The position numbers and the translations under genes were made by a program. Shown here piece after piece: positions 8,184 to 16,917 of a stretch of 37,752 nt of DNA. How positions within the stretch are numbered: the stretch's first letter is position 1; every line of letters begins with the position of its first letter. Source of the stretch: CAZRGV01 sp964599655 (GTDB lineage: Bacteria > Planctomycetota > Planctomycetia > Isosphaerales > Isosphaeraceae). Location of the stretch: the NCBI GenBank assembly GCA_964599655.1, contig CAZRGV010000053.1, positions 1-37,752 on the forward strand. The letters run 5' to 3'. The notes under the pieces were generated by a model, which did no database searches, was not told the origin of the DNA, and saw nothing but the letters and a program-made list of their open reading frames with translations.

Positions 8184-8943
8184 CAAGACCCTTTCCCATG
8201 ACTGGACGGGACATCCTTGGTCGAGGTCTTGGCGGGTGCGTCCACCTTGCGGAACCTGGCGAAGAAGTTCTCCTTCAATTCCGGTGCGTTCTCGGTTTCG
8301 AGGGGCTGGAATCCCGCCGACTCGATCTCCTTGAGGAAAACCTCCTTGGGGGCTCGGATGTGATTACGAAGGAACTCGGTGTTGCCTTTCTTCTTATCGA
8401 ACTCGATGATGACGAACGTGCCGCCAGACCGAAGGGCCTGGTGGATCGACGCGAGCATCTTGTCGGGCTTCTCGAAGTGGTGGTAAACATCGGCCACAAA
8501 CACCACATCGACCGAGTTGGGGGCCAGCGTCGTCTCGTTCTGGTTACCCTGAACGGTGTGGACCTGGGTCTGTCCGAGCCGCTTAGATTCAGCCGCGATG
8601 TGCTCGAGGAACGGCTTGGAGATGTCGACGGCGTAGACCTTGCCGTCCGCACCAACCTTCTCGGCGAAGATCCGGGTGAACAGGCCGGTCCCCGCGCCGA
8701 CGTCGGCGACGGCCATGNNNNNNNNNNAGGCTTCAGGCCGATCGCCTTGACGATCGCCTCGCGCTTGGCGAACACCTCGCGGGACTCGCTCTCGAACCGT
8801 TTGACAAACTGGTCGACATCCGGGTTTTGAAACGCCTTGTTGATGTCGGCGGGAGCCTCCGGCTTGTCCTGGGCCGACGCGGTGCCAATCGCCAGCGCCG
8901 CGGACAGAGCGCACGCAGTCGAGAACAGGATTCGGATCTTCAC
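8183..8943 (-). CDS. Exported class I SAM methyltransferase-like protein (interrupted by assembly gap)
   Basis: Upstream of the N run the frame reads a signal peptide (KIRILFSTACALSAALAIGT, then ASA) and a helical part ending REAIVKAIGLKP. Downstream a different frame reads MAVADVGAGTGLFTRIFA (SAM motif I), VYAVDISKPFLEHIAAES, FVADVYHHFEKPDK and SGGTFVIIEFDKK, a class I methyltransferase fold. The two halves clearly belong together, since IGLKPG-MAVADVGAGTG is a standard motif I context. Replacing the ten Ns by two bases restores a Gly codon and one frame of about 250 residues. The GTG at 8943 has GGAG seven bases upstream. An exported SAM enzyme is odd, because SAM is cytoplasmic; the substrate is unknown. 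It is coupled to the APC permease by a 1-nt overlap. Confidence 0.82.
8718..8727. other. Assembly gap (10 N)
   Basis: Ten undetermined bases lie inside the methyltransferase gene. Taken literally they shift the frame between the two halves. The protein context needs a gap of 2 bases modulo 3 (most simply two bases), so the N run is a placeholder and not a measured length. Confidence 0.95.
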
Positions 8944-9132
8944 GAGACGGCTCCGTGTGGGTTCAACATTCGCCCGCCCGAGTCGCCTTCGATCGGCGAA
9001 CCACCCTCTCTTGGAAGTCGGGCGACCTGCCCAGTGAACCAGGCGCGGCGGGAAAAGCCAAGAGGGCCGAGGAGACAACCCTTCTGGAATCGAATCCGCC
9101 TCAATTCTGGAACTGAGTCGAAGGTCCGACGG

Positions 9133-12100
9133 TCAGCCACGACGAGCAGCGCGTCGTCTCGCGAGCGGCGTGCCCGAGGCCAGCAAGGCGTCGAGGGCCT
9201 GCGGATTGATCGCCACGGGCTGGAATCCCTTGATCTCGGCGACGTAATTACTTCCCGCCTGACCGTTCCCCTTGCCGTCAAGCAGCATGCCGTTCGCCCC
9301 GGTGACACCGCTGGGCGCCTGGCCGTTGACCGTCAGCCGCGTGAGAAGGTGCAGGCTGTAGGGATGAACCGAGGTCAAGGTGACCGTCTGGGCCGTCGCG
9401 TCGTAAACGGCGGTTTGCAGGCGAATCAGGCCGTCGTCCCGAGTGCCAAAGCGATGGTCGCGACCCGCGGTGGTCAACGTGTAGTTGCCGATGTTCTGAG
9501 CGGTCGTCGGATCGAGAGCCTGATTGAAGGTGAGCACCAGGTGCGTCGGCTGGTAGCCCCGGCCCGTGCGCTCCACTTTGGTAATCTGAGGCGCTGAGGT
9601 CGCTTGACTGCTCAGAGCCGAAGAGACCGCCACGGTGAGGCTCGACACGTTATTCGCGACAACCGTCTGAGGCTGGTCGCCCGTGACGATGGCCGCGTTG
9701 GTGAGCTTGCCGGTCGTGGTTGGAATGCCGACGATCGTCACCTGGGCCGTCCCCCTCGCGCCCGTGATCGGTGATGGCGGCAAGGTGCCGAGCTGAGCCG
9801 TGACGACCCCGCCTGACTGGCTCACCGTGCCCTGGGTCGACGTGGCCGAGACGTAAGTGAAATTCGACGGCAAGGTGTCGGTCAGCACCACGTTCGACGC
9901 CGAGGTCGTCGAGTTGTTCGTGATGGTCAGCACGAACGCCACTTCGGCTCCCGCGTTCGCCGGGGCCGGCAAGGCCACTTGTGCCAGGGCCAGGTCGACA
10001 CCAGGTGTGGAGGGCGTGTTGAGCGTGGCCGTGTTGTTGGTCGTGTCGGGATCGATCCCACCCGAGGTGATCGCGGCGGTGGCCGTGTTCGTGACCGTTC
10101 CGCTCACGGTCGGAACGATCACGAGCGTCAACGTGTTGGTCGCGCCGACGTTCAGGGTCCCGACATTGACCGTGATGGTGCTGCCCGCGACCGAGATAAC
10201 GCTACCTTGGTCGGACTGAGCGGAAATGTACGTCGAACTCGTCGGCAGCGTGTCGGTCAGTGTCACGTTGTTAGCCGTATCGGGCCCGTTGTTGGTGACC
10301 GCGACCGTGTAGGTGAGCAGCCCGTTGATCACGGCCGTCGTGGGCACCACCGACATGCTGACGCTCAGGTCGGACTTGGGCGCGACGTTGAGCACATCGT
10401 GCGCGAATTCCGACGTGTTGCCGCTGGGATCGGTCGCCGTCGCCGAAACAAACTGGCCCGTGGCCACCAGGGTGGCCGTGGTGTAGACGAAAACGGCATG
10501 ACCGCTGGAGTCCGTCGTCACGCTCGTCGAGCCGATGAACGTCCGACCCTGACCGTAGCCGCTCGGATCGATATCGGTGTTGGAAAAGAACTCGATGGTG
10601 AAGGTGGTTGAGGGAAGGCTGTCAAGCGAGCCGCGAATGACCGTGGAGCCGGAACCGGACTGCGCCGACTGGAGCGTTGGGTAGTTTTGAAGGTTGTTCG
10701 GCCCCGTGTCGGGATCCATCGGATCGTTGGGCGTGGGAGTCGTGCCGGTTCCAAGAGCAATGCCAAGCTGCCCATTGCGGTAAATGGAGTTGCGGCGAAT
10801 GGCGTTGCCGGTCCCCACCTTGACGCGAACGCCTGACCCGAGGTTGTAGGCGATGATGTTCGACGCGCCCGTCAGGGTACCGCCGATCGTCGAATTCGAG
10901 GCGCCGTCGACGAGAACACCGGCTCCACCGTTGGGCATGCTGGTCGAGCCATCGCTGGCAACGCCGATCACGTTGCTCTGGACCACGTTGCCCGTCGTGC
11001 CGAAACTGCTCAAGATCACGGCGTTACTGTTGTTGCCCGAGATGACGTTTCGGCCCGACGTGATCCCGCCGATCGAGTTGTTGGTCGCGCCATCGCTGAT
11101 CGCCACGCCGACTCCATTGGGTATGGCCGACATGCCGTTGGAGTTGGTTCCAACGAAATTCGCCTCGATCAGGTTGTTGCTGGAAACCGGACCCGAGCTG
11201 CCCGTCTGACCACGAACCCAAACACCGGCCCCCACGATGCCGGAGATGATGTTCCCACCGCCGACCGCCGTGCCACCGATCGTGTTGCCCGTCGCGCCAT
11301 TCCGGATCAGAATTCCCGCGGTCGCCGCGGGAGATCCCGGCAGCTTGGCGGTCCCGTCGGCCTGAAGCCCAATGTAGTTGGAGTCGACCGTGTTATTCGA
11401 CGCCCCGTCGATCAGGACATTCTCCAGGTTGTTGCCCGAGATAATGTTGCGGCCAACACCTCCACTTCCACCCACCGTATTGGCCACCGCGCCATTGACG
11501 ATCGCCACGCCCGCGTTGTTCGGGATGGCACTTGTTCCTGCGGCGTCCGTGCCAATGTAGTTGCCCTGCACCAGGTTGTTGTTCGCGCCCGAGTCGGAGA
11601 TCTTCACGCCGACTCCGAGGTTGGCCGAAATCACGTTGCGAGCCGCGATCAGCGTGCCGCCAATCGTGTTGTTGTGCGCGCCGCTATTGGCGTTGACTCC
11701 GTCTCCACTCACGACGACACCGTCGGCGTTGGGCAATGCCGCACTGCCGTCGAACGTGACGCCGATATAGTTCCCTTGCACGGAATTGCCGCTACTCGCT
11801 CCGCCCGTGATCGAGATCCCCGCGCCGGTGTTGCCCGAGATCACGTTGCGTTGAGTGTCGACCAGACCGCCGATCGTGTTGGACGCGGACGCCTGGATCG
11901 AAATCCCCACGCCATTGGGCTTGGCGGTCATGCCGGTCGCGTCGGTACCGATGACATTGCCCTGGATCGAAACGCTGCCTGCTCCCGTGATGACGATGCC
12001 CGCACCTTTAAAGTCGTTGATCGCGAGTCCGCTGACCGTGCTGCCGTTGGCCGAACTGCCCATCCCCTGACTGAAAACCAGGCCATTGGCCGAACTGCCC

Positions 12101-12465
12101 GTCAACAGGCTGCCGTCCAGCTCGATCAACGGCGTCGTCGAACTGCCCTGGCTGGCGCCGTTAATCAAGACCGTGTCCATGATGGTGGGCAACGGAGACT
12201 CAGGCTGAATCACCTGGACGCCCAGACCGGGAATATTGAAGTTGATCGTATCAGCCCCGGACGTGGCGTTGGCATCGACGATCGCCTGGCGGAGCGTCCC
12301 AGTGCCGGCATTCGGCGCGGGATTCACCCCGCCGTTGTCGCCGGTATTCGTCACCGTGAACACCGCCAGAAGCTGTCGCGCCTCCAGACGTTCCAGATCA
12401 AGCGGAAACACCGGCCGCCGACCGCGTCGGCCGGCCAATTTGATCCTCGAGGAACGTCGTCGCAT
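9133..12465 (-). CDS. Large secreted beta-helix protein with LEPR-XLL leader and DUF11 repeats
   Basis: This 1110-residue protein starts with a basic leader and LERLEARQLLA (residues 24-34), the planctomycete LEPR-XLL motif. A TLRQAIVDANA segment (near 58) introduces a right-handed parallel beta-helix of about 500 residues, made of repeats in the style GNYIGTDAAGTSAIPNNAGV, NTIGG and RNVISGNN, at least nine copies. Two DUF11-type domains follow (near 697 and 822; LTYTVAVTNNGPDTANNVTL, LTDTLPTSSTYISA), then an Ig-like domain near 958 (LVLTFNQALDPTTAQNIGNY). It ends with an arginine-rich tail. The architecture suggests a cell-surface or extracellular protein, perhaps adhesive or polysaccharide-binding; no catalytic site is visible. 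It has its own promoter upstream. Long opposite-strand frames here are shadows. Confidence 0.92.
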   Translation of the reverse strand: MRRRSSRIKLAGRRGRRPVFPLDLERLEARQLLAVFTVTNTGDNGGVNPAPNAGTGTLRQAIVDANATSGADTINFNIPGLGVQVIQPESPLPTIMDTVLINGASQGSSTTPLIELDGSLLTGSSANGLVFSQGMGSSANGSTVSGLAINDFKGAGIVITGAGSVSIQGNVIGTDATGMTAKPNGVGISIQASASNTIGGLVDTQRNVISGNTGAGISITGGASSGNSVQGNYIGVTFDGSAALPNADGVVVSGDGVNANSGAHNNTIGGTLIAARNVISANLGVGVKISDSGANNNLVQGNYIGTDAAGTSAIPNNAGVAIVNGAVANTVGGSGGVGRNIISGNNLENVLIDGASNNTVDSNYIGLQADGTAKLPGSPAATAGILIRNGATGNTIGGTAVGGGNIISGIVGAGVWVRGQTGSSGPVSSNNLIEANFVGTNSNGMSAIPNGVGVAISDGATNNSIGGITSGRNVISGNNSNAVILSSFGTTGNVVQSNVIGVASDGSTSMPNGGAGVLVDGASNSTIGGTLTGASNIIAYNLGSGVRVKVGTGNAIRRNSIYRNGQLGIALGTGTTPTPNDPMDPDTGPNNLQNYPTLQSAQSGSGSTVIRGSLDSLPSTTFTIEFFSNTDIDPSGYGQGRTFIGSTSVTTDSSGHAVFVYTTATLVATGQFVSATATDPSGNTSEFAHDVLNVAPKSDLSVSMSVVPTTAVINGLLTYTVAVTNNGPDTANNVTLTDTLPTSSTYISAQSDQGSVISVAGSTITVNVGTLNVGATNTLTLVIVPTVSGTVTNTATAAITSGGIDPDTTNNTATLNTPSTPGVDLALAQVALPAPANAGAEVAFVLTITNNSTTSASNVVLTDTLPSNFTYVSATSTQGTVSQSGGVVTAQLGTLPPSPITGARGTAQVTIVGIPTTTGKLTNAAIVTGDQPQTVVANNVSSLTVAVSSALSSQATSAPQITKVERTGRGYQPTHLVLTFNQALDPTTAQNIGNYTLTTAGRDHRFGTRDDGLIRLQTAVYDATAQTVTLTSVHPYSLHLLTRLTVNGQAPSGVTGANGMLLDGKGNGQAGSNYVAEIKGFQPVAINPQALDALLASGTPLARRRAARRG

Positions 12466-12585
12466 GGCTCGAGCCTCCAGCCCTCGGCGCAGCCTGGACT
12501 CACCGGATTATCCAGACATTCGAGCGCCAGAGCGATCTTGCAGGCTGAAAATCGGTACTCTGGCTAAACCGGGGTAACTGGAGCC

Positions 12586-12613
12586 AATATAACAGCGCCG
12601 GAAGGATTGTCAA
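12586..12613 (-). promoter_or_regulatory. Sigma70-like promoter of the beta-helix protein gene
   Basis: The minus strand has a perfect TTGACA (12613-12608), 16 bases, then TATATT (12591-12586). Transcription would start near 12579 and give a leader of about 115 nt before the ATG at 12465. It is the best-matching promoter for a protein gene in this window. Confidence 0.65.
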
Positions 12614-12653
12614 AAGGATGTCACCTCCATGCATGAAGCGTCAGGCGATTCGC

Positions 12654-14372
12654 TTAATATCCGACGGCCGCGCCGTCTTTTCGGGGATCGGAACCCCCCA
12701 TGAGGACGTGATGGACGGGATCGATGCGGATGGCCTGGTAGCCGCCGAAGCCGCCCCTGGCCTCGACGAGGCGGTGGCCTCGGGCTTCGAGAGCGCGACG
12801 AACCTCGGGTCCGAAGCCTGATTCCAGGGCCACCTCACCCCCCTTCTGAGCCGGCTGGCCGGTTGGCTCCGACGAGCCGAGGTGTCGCCAACGGGGGGCG
12901 TCGCCGGCCTCCTGCACGTCCATGCCGAAGTCGATCATGTTGGTCAGCACCTGAACGTGACCTTGGGGCTGCATGTCGCCCCCCATCACGCCAAAGCTGA
13001 GCCAGGGCTGGCCATCCTTGGTGACGAACCCCGGAATGATCGTGTGGAACGGCCGCTTGCCCGGTTCCAGGCGGTTGGCATGGTTCGGGTCGAGCGCGAA
13101 CAGGCAACCTCGGTTCTGGAGCGCGAAGCCGAGGTCCCCCGGCACGTGCAACGAGCCAAACCCGTGGAAGTTGCTCTGGATCAGGCTGACGCAGTTCAGA
13201 TCTTTATCGACGACGGTCATGTAGATCGTGTCGGCCTGGGGCGGATGGCCGGGCATGGGGCGTTCGCTCGCGTGTTCCGGGTCGATCAGGGCCCGTCGGG
13301 TCGCGGCGTAGTCCTTGGAGATCAGACCCGGAATCGGCAGCCGGCCGAACTCGGGATCGGCGTAGTACTTCGCCCGATCCTCGAAAACGAGCTTCTTGGC
13401 CTCGACCATCAGGTGCAGTAACTCGGGAGACCCGAAGCCGAGTTTCTTGAGGTCGTAGCCTTCGAGGATGTTGAGCATCTGGAGCGCCGCGATTCCCTGG
13501 CCGTTGGGAGGCAACTCCCAGACGTCATAACCGCGATAATTTGTCGAGACCGGCTCGACCCAGGTGCTGGTGTGGTCTTCGAAATCCTTCTTCGAGAAGA
13601 GGCCGCCAACTTCGTCCGAGTAGGCGACGATCGCATCGGCCGGGGCCCCCTTGTAAAAGGCGTCGCGTCCACCTTCGGCGATGGCTCGCAGCGTTCTCGC
13701 GAGTCCCGGATTTTGAAAGACCTCGCCAACGTGGGGCGCCTTGCCGCCGGGCAGGTAGCACGCAGCCGAGGTCGGAATTTGGGCCAGCGAGGACGCGGCC
13801 CCTCGCCAGTCGGCGGCGATGATCTCACTGACGGGGAACCCCTGCTCGGCGTAGCCGATCGCCGGCGCAAGGAGTTCGGCCATCGGCTTGGTGCCGAACC
13901 GCGATCGAAGCTGATCCCAACCGTCGACGCAGCCGGGAACCGACCAGCTCAGCGGGCCGTGGACCGGAATCTGGTCGAGTCCCTTCGAACGGAAGAAGGC
14001 CATCGTCGCCCGCGCCGGTGCCCGGCCGCTGGCATTCAGACCATACAGTTTCTTCGTCTTGGCATCCCAGACGATCGCGAACAGATCGCCGCCGATGCCG
14101 CACGACATGGGCTCGGTGACGCCGATCACCGCATTGGCCGCGATGGCCGCGTCGATCGCGTTGCCGCCGTCCTGAAGCACGCGGATGGCCGTCGCCGTGG
14201 CGAGCGGCTGACTCGTGGCCGCCATGCCGTTGCGGCCGAGGACGGCCGACCTCGTCTTGTGAATCGGCCCCGAGGGTCGATCATGCGCCCCCAACCGGCC
14301 GATTCCCACGACCGCGAATGCCAGGAACGTCCAGCCGAGAATCCAGAAGGTCGAATCATGACGGTGAAGCAT
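12654..14372 (-). CDS. ggt: Gamma-glutamyltransferase family protein
   Basis: This 572-residue Ntn-hydrolase is related to gamma-glutamyltranspeptidase. Blocks seen: GRNGMAATSQPLATATAIRV, then LQDGGNAIDAAIAANAV and the MSCGIGGDLFAIVWD oxyanion-side block; the autocleavage site at ADTIYMTVVDKDLNCVSLIQ with nucleophile Thr382; and FGSLHVPGDLGFALQNRG. The proenzyme cuts itself before Thr382 to form large and small subunits, and the product hydrolyses or transfers gamma-glutamyl groups, usually in the periplasm. The DTIYMTVVD...SLIQS wording resembles the YwrD-like branch more than classical E. coli Ggt (TTHxS). An N-terminal hydrophobic segment (FWILGWTFLAFAVVGIG) acts as signal or anchor. The ATG at 14372 was chosen because it precedes this segment. 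Confidence 0.92.
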   Translation of the reverse strand: MLHRHDSTFWILGWTFLAFAVVGIGRLGAHDRPSGPIHKTRSAVLGRNGMAATSQPLATATAIRVLQDGGNAIDAAIAANAVIGVTEPMSCGIGGDLFAIVWDAKTKKLYGLNASGRAPARATMAFFRSKGLDQIPVHGPLSWSVPGCVDGWDQLRSRFGTKPMAELLAPAIGYAEQGFPVSEIIAADWRGAASSLAQIPTSAACYLPGGKAPHVGEVFQNPGLARTLRAIAEGGRDAFYKGAPADAIVAYSDEVGGLFSKKDFEDHTSTWVEPVSTNYRGYDVWELPPNGQGIAALQMLNILEGYDLKKLGFGSPELLHLMVEAKKLVFEDRAKYYADPEFGRLPIPGLISKDYAATRRALIDPEHASERPMPGHPPQADTIYMTVVDKDLNCVSLIQSNFHGFGSLHVPGDLGFALQNRGCLFALDPNHANRLEPGKRPFHTIIPGFVTKDGQPWLSFGVMGGDMQPQGHVQVLTNMIDFGMDVQEAGDAPRWRHLGSSEPTGQPAQKGGEVALESGFGPEVRRALEARGHRLVEARGGFGGYQAIRIDPVHHVLMGGSDPRKDGAAVGY

Positions 14373-14466
14373 GTCGTGGATCCCCAAAACGTCAAGGACT
14401 TTGGATCGAAGGAATCGTAAGTTCGAAGTGTCCTTTGGATCGTGAATCTGTTTGGTTCGCGCGGCC

Positions 14467-15393
14467 TCAGCGGCTCGCCAGACGCTCGATCTCCTCCCGT
14501 TTGGGAAGGCCCCCCTGAGCACCGTGGCGTGTCACGGCGAGGGCACCGGCGGCGCAGGCCCAGGTGGCGGCCTCGATCAGCGAACGGCCCTCGGCCAGGG
14601 CAACCGCCAGGGCGCCGTTGAAGGCGTCGCCCGCGCCAACCGTGTCGACGACTTCGACCATGCATCCGGGGAGATGGCAGCTCGGTCCTTCCTCCGGGAC
14701 GACGAGGCAGCCGGCCTCACCCAGGGTCACGATCACGTCGTGAGCGCCTCGCTCCCGCAACGATCGGGCGGCCCGTTCCGCCTCCTCGGGCGTATCGGCG
14801 GGTAGACCGGTCAGCAAATGCGTCTCCTCCTGGTTCGGCGTCAAGACGCCAACGTGCCGCAACATGTCCCCTTCGAAGATCGCGTGATCGGCCGGAGCGG
14901 GGTTGAGCACGGTGGTCATGCCGGCCTTCGAGGCGCGCTCCAGAGCGCGAGCGACCGTCACCGCGGGCACCTCCAGGCACGCCAGCAACACGCCTCCCAG
15001 GCCAAACACGTGCCCAGGAAGGAAGTCGATATCTCGGGGCGAAAGGTACGCGCTGGCTCCGGGCGCGACGCCGATCAGGTTCTGGCCTTCGCCGCCGACG
15101 AGGATCAGGGCCACCTGGTTGGCCACCTGGGGAATGACCTTGGCGTACTCGAGCTCGAGCCCCTCGTCGTGGTTGTGGTTCGCGACGCGGCGGCCGAAGT
15201 CATCGTCGCCGAACGCGGTGAGAAAGACCACCTCAGCCCCCGCCCGTCTCGCGGCGATGGCCGCATTGGCCCCCTTGCCGCCGGGACCGGTGTGCAGCTC
15301 GCCGCCGAGCAGGGTCTCGCCCGGCCTGGGAAGGCGCGAGAGACGAATGGTCAGGTCGAATCCGCTGGAACCAAGCACGACGACACGAGCCAT
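14467..15393 (-). CDS. rbsK: Ribokinase (PfkB family carbohydrate kinase)
   Basis: This 308-residue protein is a PfkB-family kinase, best read as ribokinase, which phosphorylates D-ribose at O5 with ATP in the cytoplasm. Evidence: the N-terminal VVVLGSSGFDLTIRL strand; the first signature TGPGGKGANAAIAARRAGAE (from about residue 35); a TVLNPAPA segment; LTPNQEETHLLTG; and the second signature DTVGAGDAFNGALAVALAEG holding the catalytic Asp. The GPGGKGANAA wording is typical of RbsK rather than fructokinase or adenosine kinase, though substrate cannot be proven. The ATG at 15393 has GGAGTG about ten bases upstream; a TTG at 15411 is the alternative. The ggt gene follows 94 bases downstream on the same strand. 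Confidence 0.88.
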   Translation of the reverse strand: MARVVVLGSSGFDLTIRLSRLPRPGETLLGGELHTGPGGKGANAAIAARRAGAEVVFLTAFGDDDFGRRVANHNHDEGLELEYAKVIPQVANQVALILVGGEGQNLIGVAPGASAYLSPRDIDFLPGHVFGLGGVLLACLEVPAVTVARALERASKAGMTTVLNPAPADHAIFEGDMLRHVGVLTPNQEETHLLTGLPADTPEEAERAARSLRERGAHDVIVTLGEAGCLVVPEEGPSCHLPGCMVEVVDTVGAGDAFNGALAVALAEGRSLIEAATWACAAGALAVTRHGAQGGLPKREEIERLASR

Positions 15394-15498
15394 CGACAAT
15401 TCACTCCGCAATTGAGTCTCGGGTCAGACCTCCGGTCGCGAGGGCCTTCGCCGACCTCGCCACAGGAGCTCGTCCCGAATCAAGATCGGATCGTTCGA

Positions 15499-16845
15499 TC
15501 ACTTGCCGATGCAGAAGCGACGAAAGATCCGGTCGAGGATGTCGTCGGTGACGACCGCGCCGACGACTTTGCCCAGCTCGTCGATCGCCTGGCGGAGGTC
15601 GATGGCCACGAGTTCGTCGCCGCCGCCCAGTGTCAGGGTCTCGGCGGCCGATTGCAAGGCCAAGCCGGCCGAGGCGAGGCTCTCGCGGCAGCGGGCTGCC
15701 GTGCCGGCGATGGCATCCCCTTCCGAGTCCCGTTCGCGAACCGCCCGCGCGATGACCGATCGAAGGGCGTCGATCCCTTCACCGGTCGCGGCGCTCGTGC
15801 GGACGGCATCGAGATCCGACTCGGGGGCGGGCAAGAGATCGCACTTGGTCCAGACGCGAATCCTCGGGCGGTCGGGGGGGAGGTCGGCGGTAATCCCGCC
15901 GACGTCGGCCGAGTGGCAGTCGAGCAGAAGGTCGGCCATCGCGGCCTGAGCGGCGCGGAACGACTGGGCCTGGCTCATGATCGAGCCCGACGCGGGCTCA
16001 ATGCCCGCCGTGTCGGTCAGCTCGACGCGGAGGCCGTCGCAGTCGATGGCCACCGAAAGATAGTCGCGGGTTGTGCCCGCCTGCTCGGAGACAATGGCCC
16101 GAGTGTCGCCGATCAAGGCGTTGAACAGCCGGCTCTTGCCCGCGTTCGGAGGACCGACCAGGACCACCCGAGGCAAACCGTCGGGCCGCTCGCGGGATCG
16201 CAGGCGATCCGCCAGCGCGGCCAGGTCGTCGGCCGAACGAGTCAGGCTCTCGGCGAGTGTCTGACGGCCTAGGATGTCGACGTCGGGCTCTTCGGCGAAG
16301 TCGAGATTGGCCTCCAGGTGGGCCAGAACATCGAGCAACTCGTTGCGGAGCCGCTCGATCGGCCCGGAGAGGCCACCGGCAAGCTGCCGGAGGGCCGCGT
16401 CGAGCTGCGCCGGATTGCGCGCGTCGATAACCCCCAGAACGGCCTCGGCCCTGGTCAAATCGAGCCGGCCCGACAGAAACGCCCGCAGGGTGAACTCACC
16501 CGGTTCGGCCAGGCGGGCACCCCGACGCAGGCGGTCGGCCAGCAGAAGCCGCAACAGCGGCGGAGCGCCCACGGTGTGAATCTCGGCCAGCGGCTGTCCG
16601 GTGTAGGTGCGAGGCCCCGGCCACAGCGCCAGCGTCGCGGGCAAGGAGACCCTCAGGCCCTCGATGGCCAGCCGCCCGGCGCGACACTCGGCGCGTCGAG
16701 GCAAGGGCCGATCCTCGTCGGGACGGAATCCCGCCAGCGCGATCGGCCAGGCGTCGGGCCCGCTGAGCCGGACGAGTCCGCGAACACCCGGACCGGCGGG
16801 ACTGGCCACCGCGGCGATCGTGTCGTTCGGGTCGAGGTGGATCAC
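15499..16845 (-). CDS. mnmE: tRNA modification GTPase MnmE (TrmE)
   Basis: This 448-residue protein forms, with MnmG, the enzyme that installs the 5-carboxymethylaminomethyl group on U34 of certain tRNAs, using a formyl-/methylene-THF derived carbon. Domains in order: N-terminal THF-binding domain (NDTIAAVASPAGPGVRGLVR; PGPRTYTGQPLAEIHTVG; GEFTLRAFLSGRLDLTRAEA), helical domain, G domain with G1 GPPNAGKS (231-238), TTRD (258-261), DTAG (278-281) and TKCD (335-338), and the C-terminal FCIGK whose Cys is essential. The G1 motif has Pro-Pro and a following Arg where SSL is common. The GTG at 16845 was chosen because the family starts just before NDTIAA. It lies 72 bases after yidC, a classic neighbour. 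Confidence 0.95.
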   Translation of the reverse strand: MIHLDPNDTIAAVASPAGPGVRGLVRLSGPDAWPIALAGFRPDEDRPLPRRAECRAGRLAIEGLRVSLPATLALWPGPRTYTGQPLAEIHTVGAPPLLRLLLADRLRRGARLAEPGEFTLRAFLSGRLDLTRAEAVLGVIDARNPAQLDAALRQLAGGLSGPIERLRNELLDVLAHLEANLDFAEEPDVDILGRQTLAESLTRSADDLAALADRLRSRERPDGLPRVVLVGPPNAGKSRLFNALIGDTRAIVSEQAGTTRDYLSVAIDCDGLRVELTDTAGIEPASGSIMSQAQSFRAAQAAMADLLLDCHSADVGGITADLPPDRPRIRVWTKCDLLPAPESDLDAVRTSAATGEGIDALRSVIARAVRERDSEGDAIAGTAARCRESLASAGLALQSAAETLTLGGGDELVAIDLRQAIDELGKVVGAVVTDDILDRIFRRFCIGK

Positions 16846-16917
16846 GACGAGCGAGCCACGAAGAACTCGGACGAGACGCAACGGGCCGGAGTCAAACCGC
16901 CGGCCCCCACAGCGGAA

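Noticed and set aside
11674..12567. 297-residue plus-strand frame opposite the beta-helix gene
   Set aside because: It mirrors the repeats of the real minus-strand gene, is Arg/Asp/Val-rich and has no domain; an antisense shadow of GC-rich coding DNA.
14818..16272. 484-residue plus-strand frame opposite ribokinase and mnmE
   Set aside because: It spans two recognised minus-strand genes and the gap between them, with no recognisable domain.
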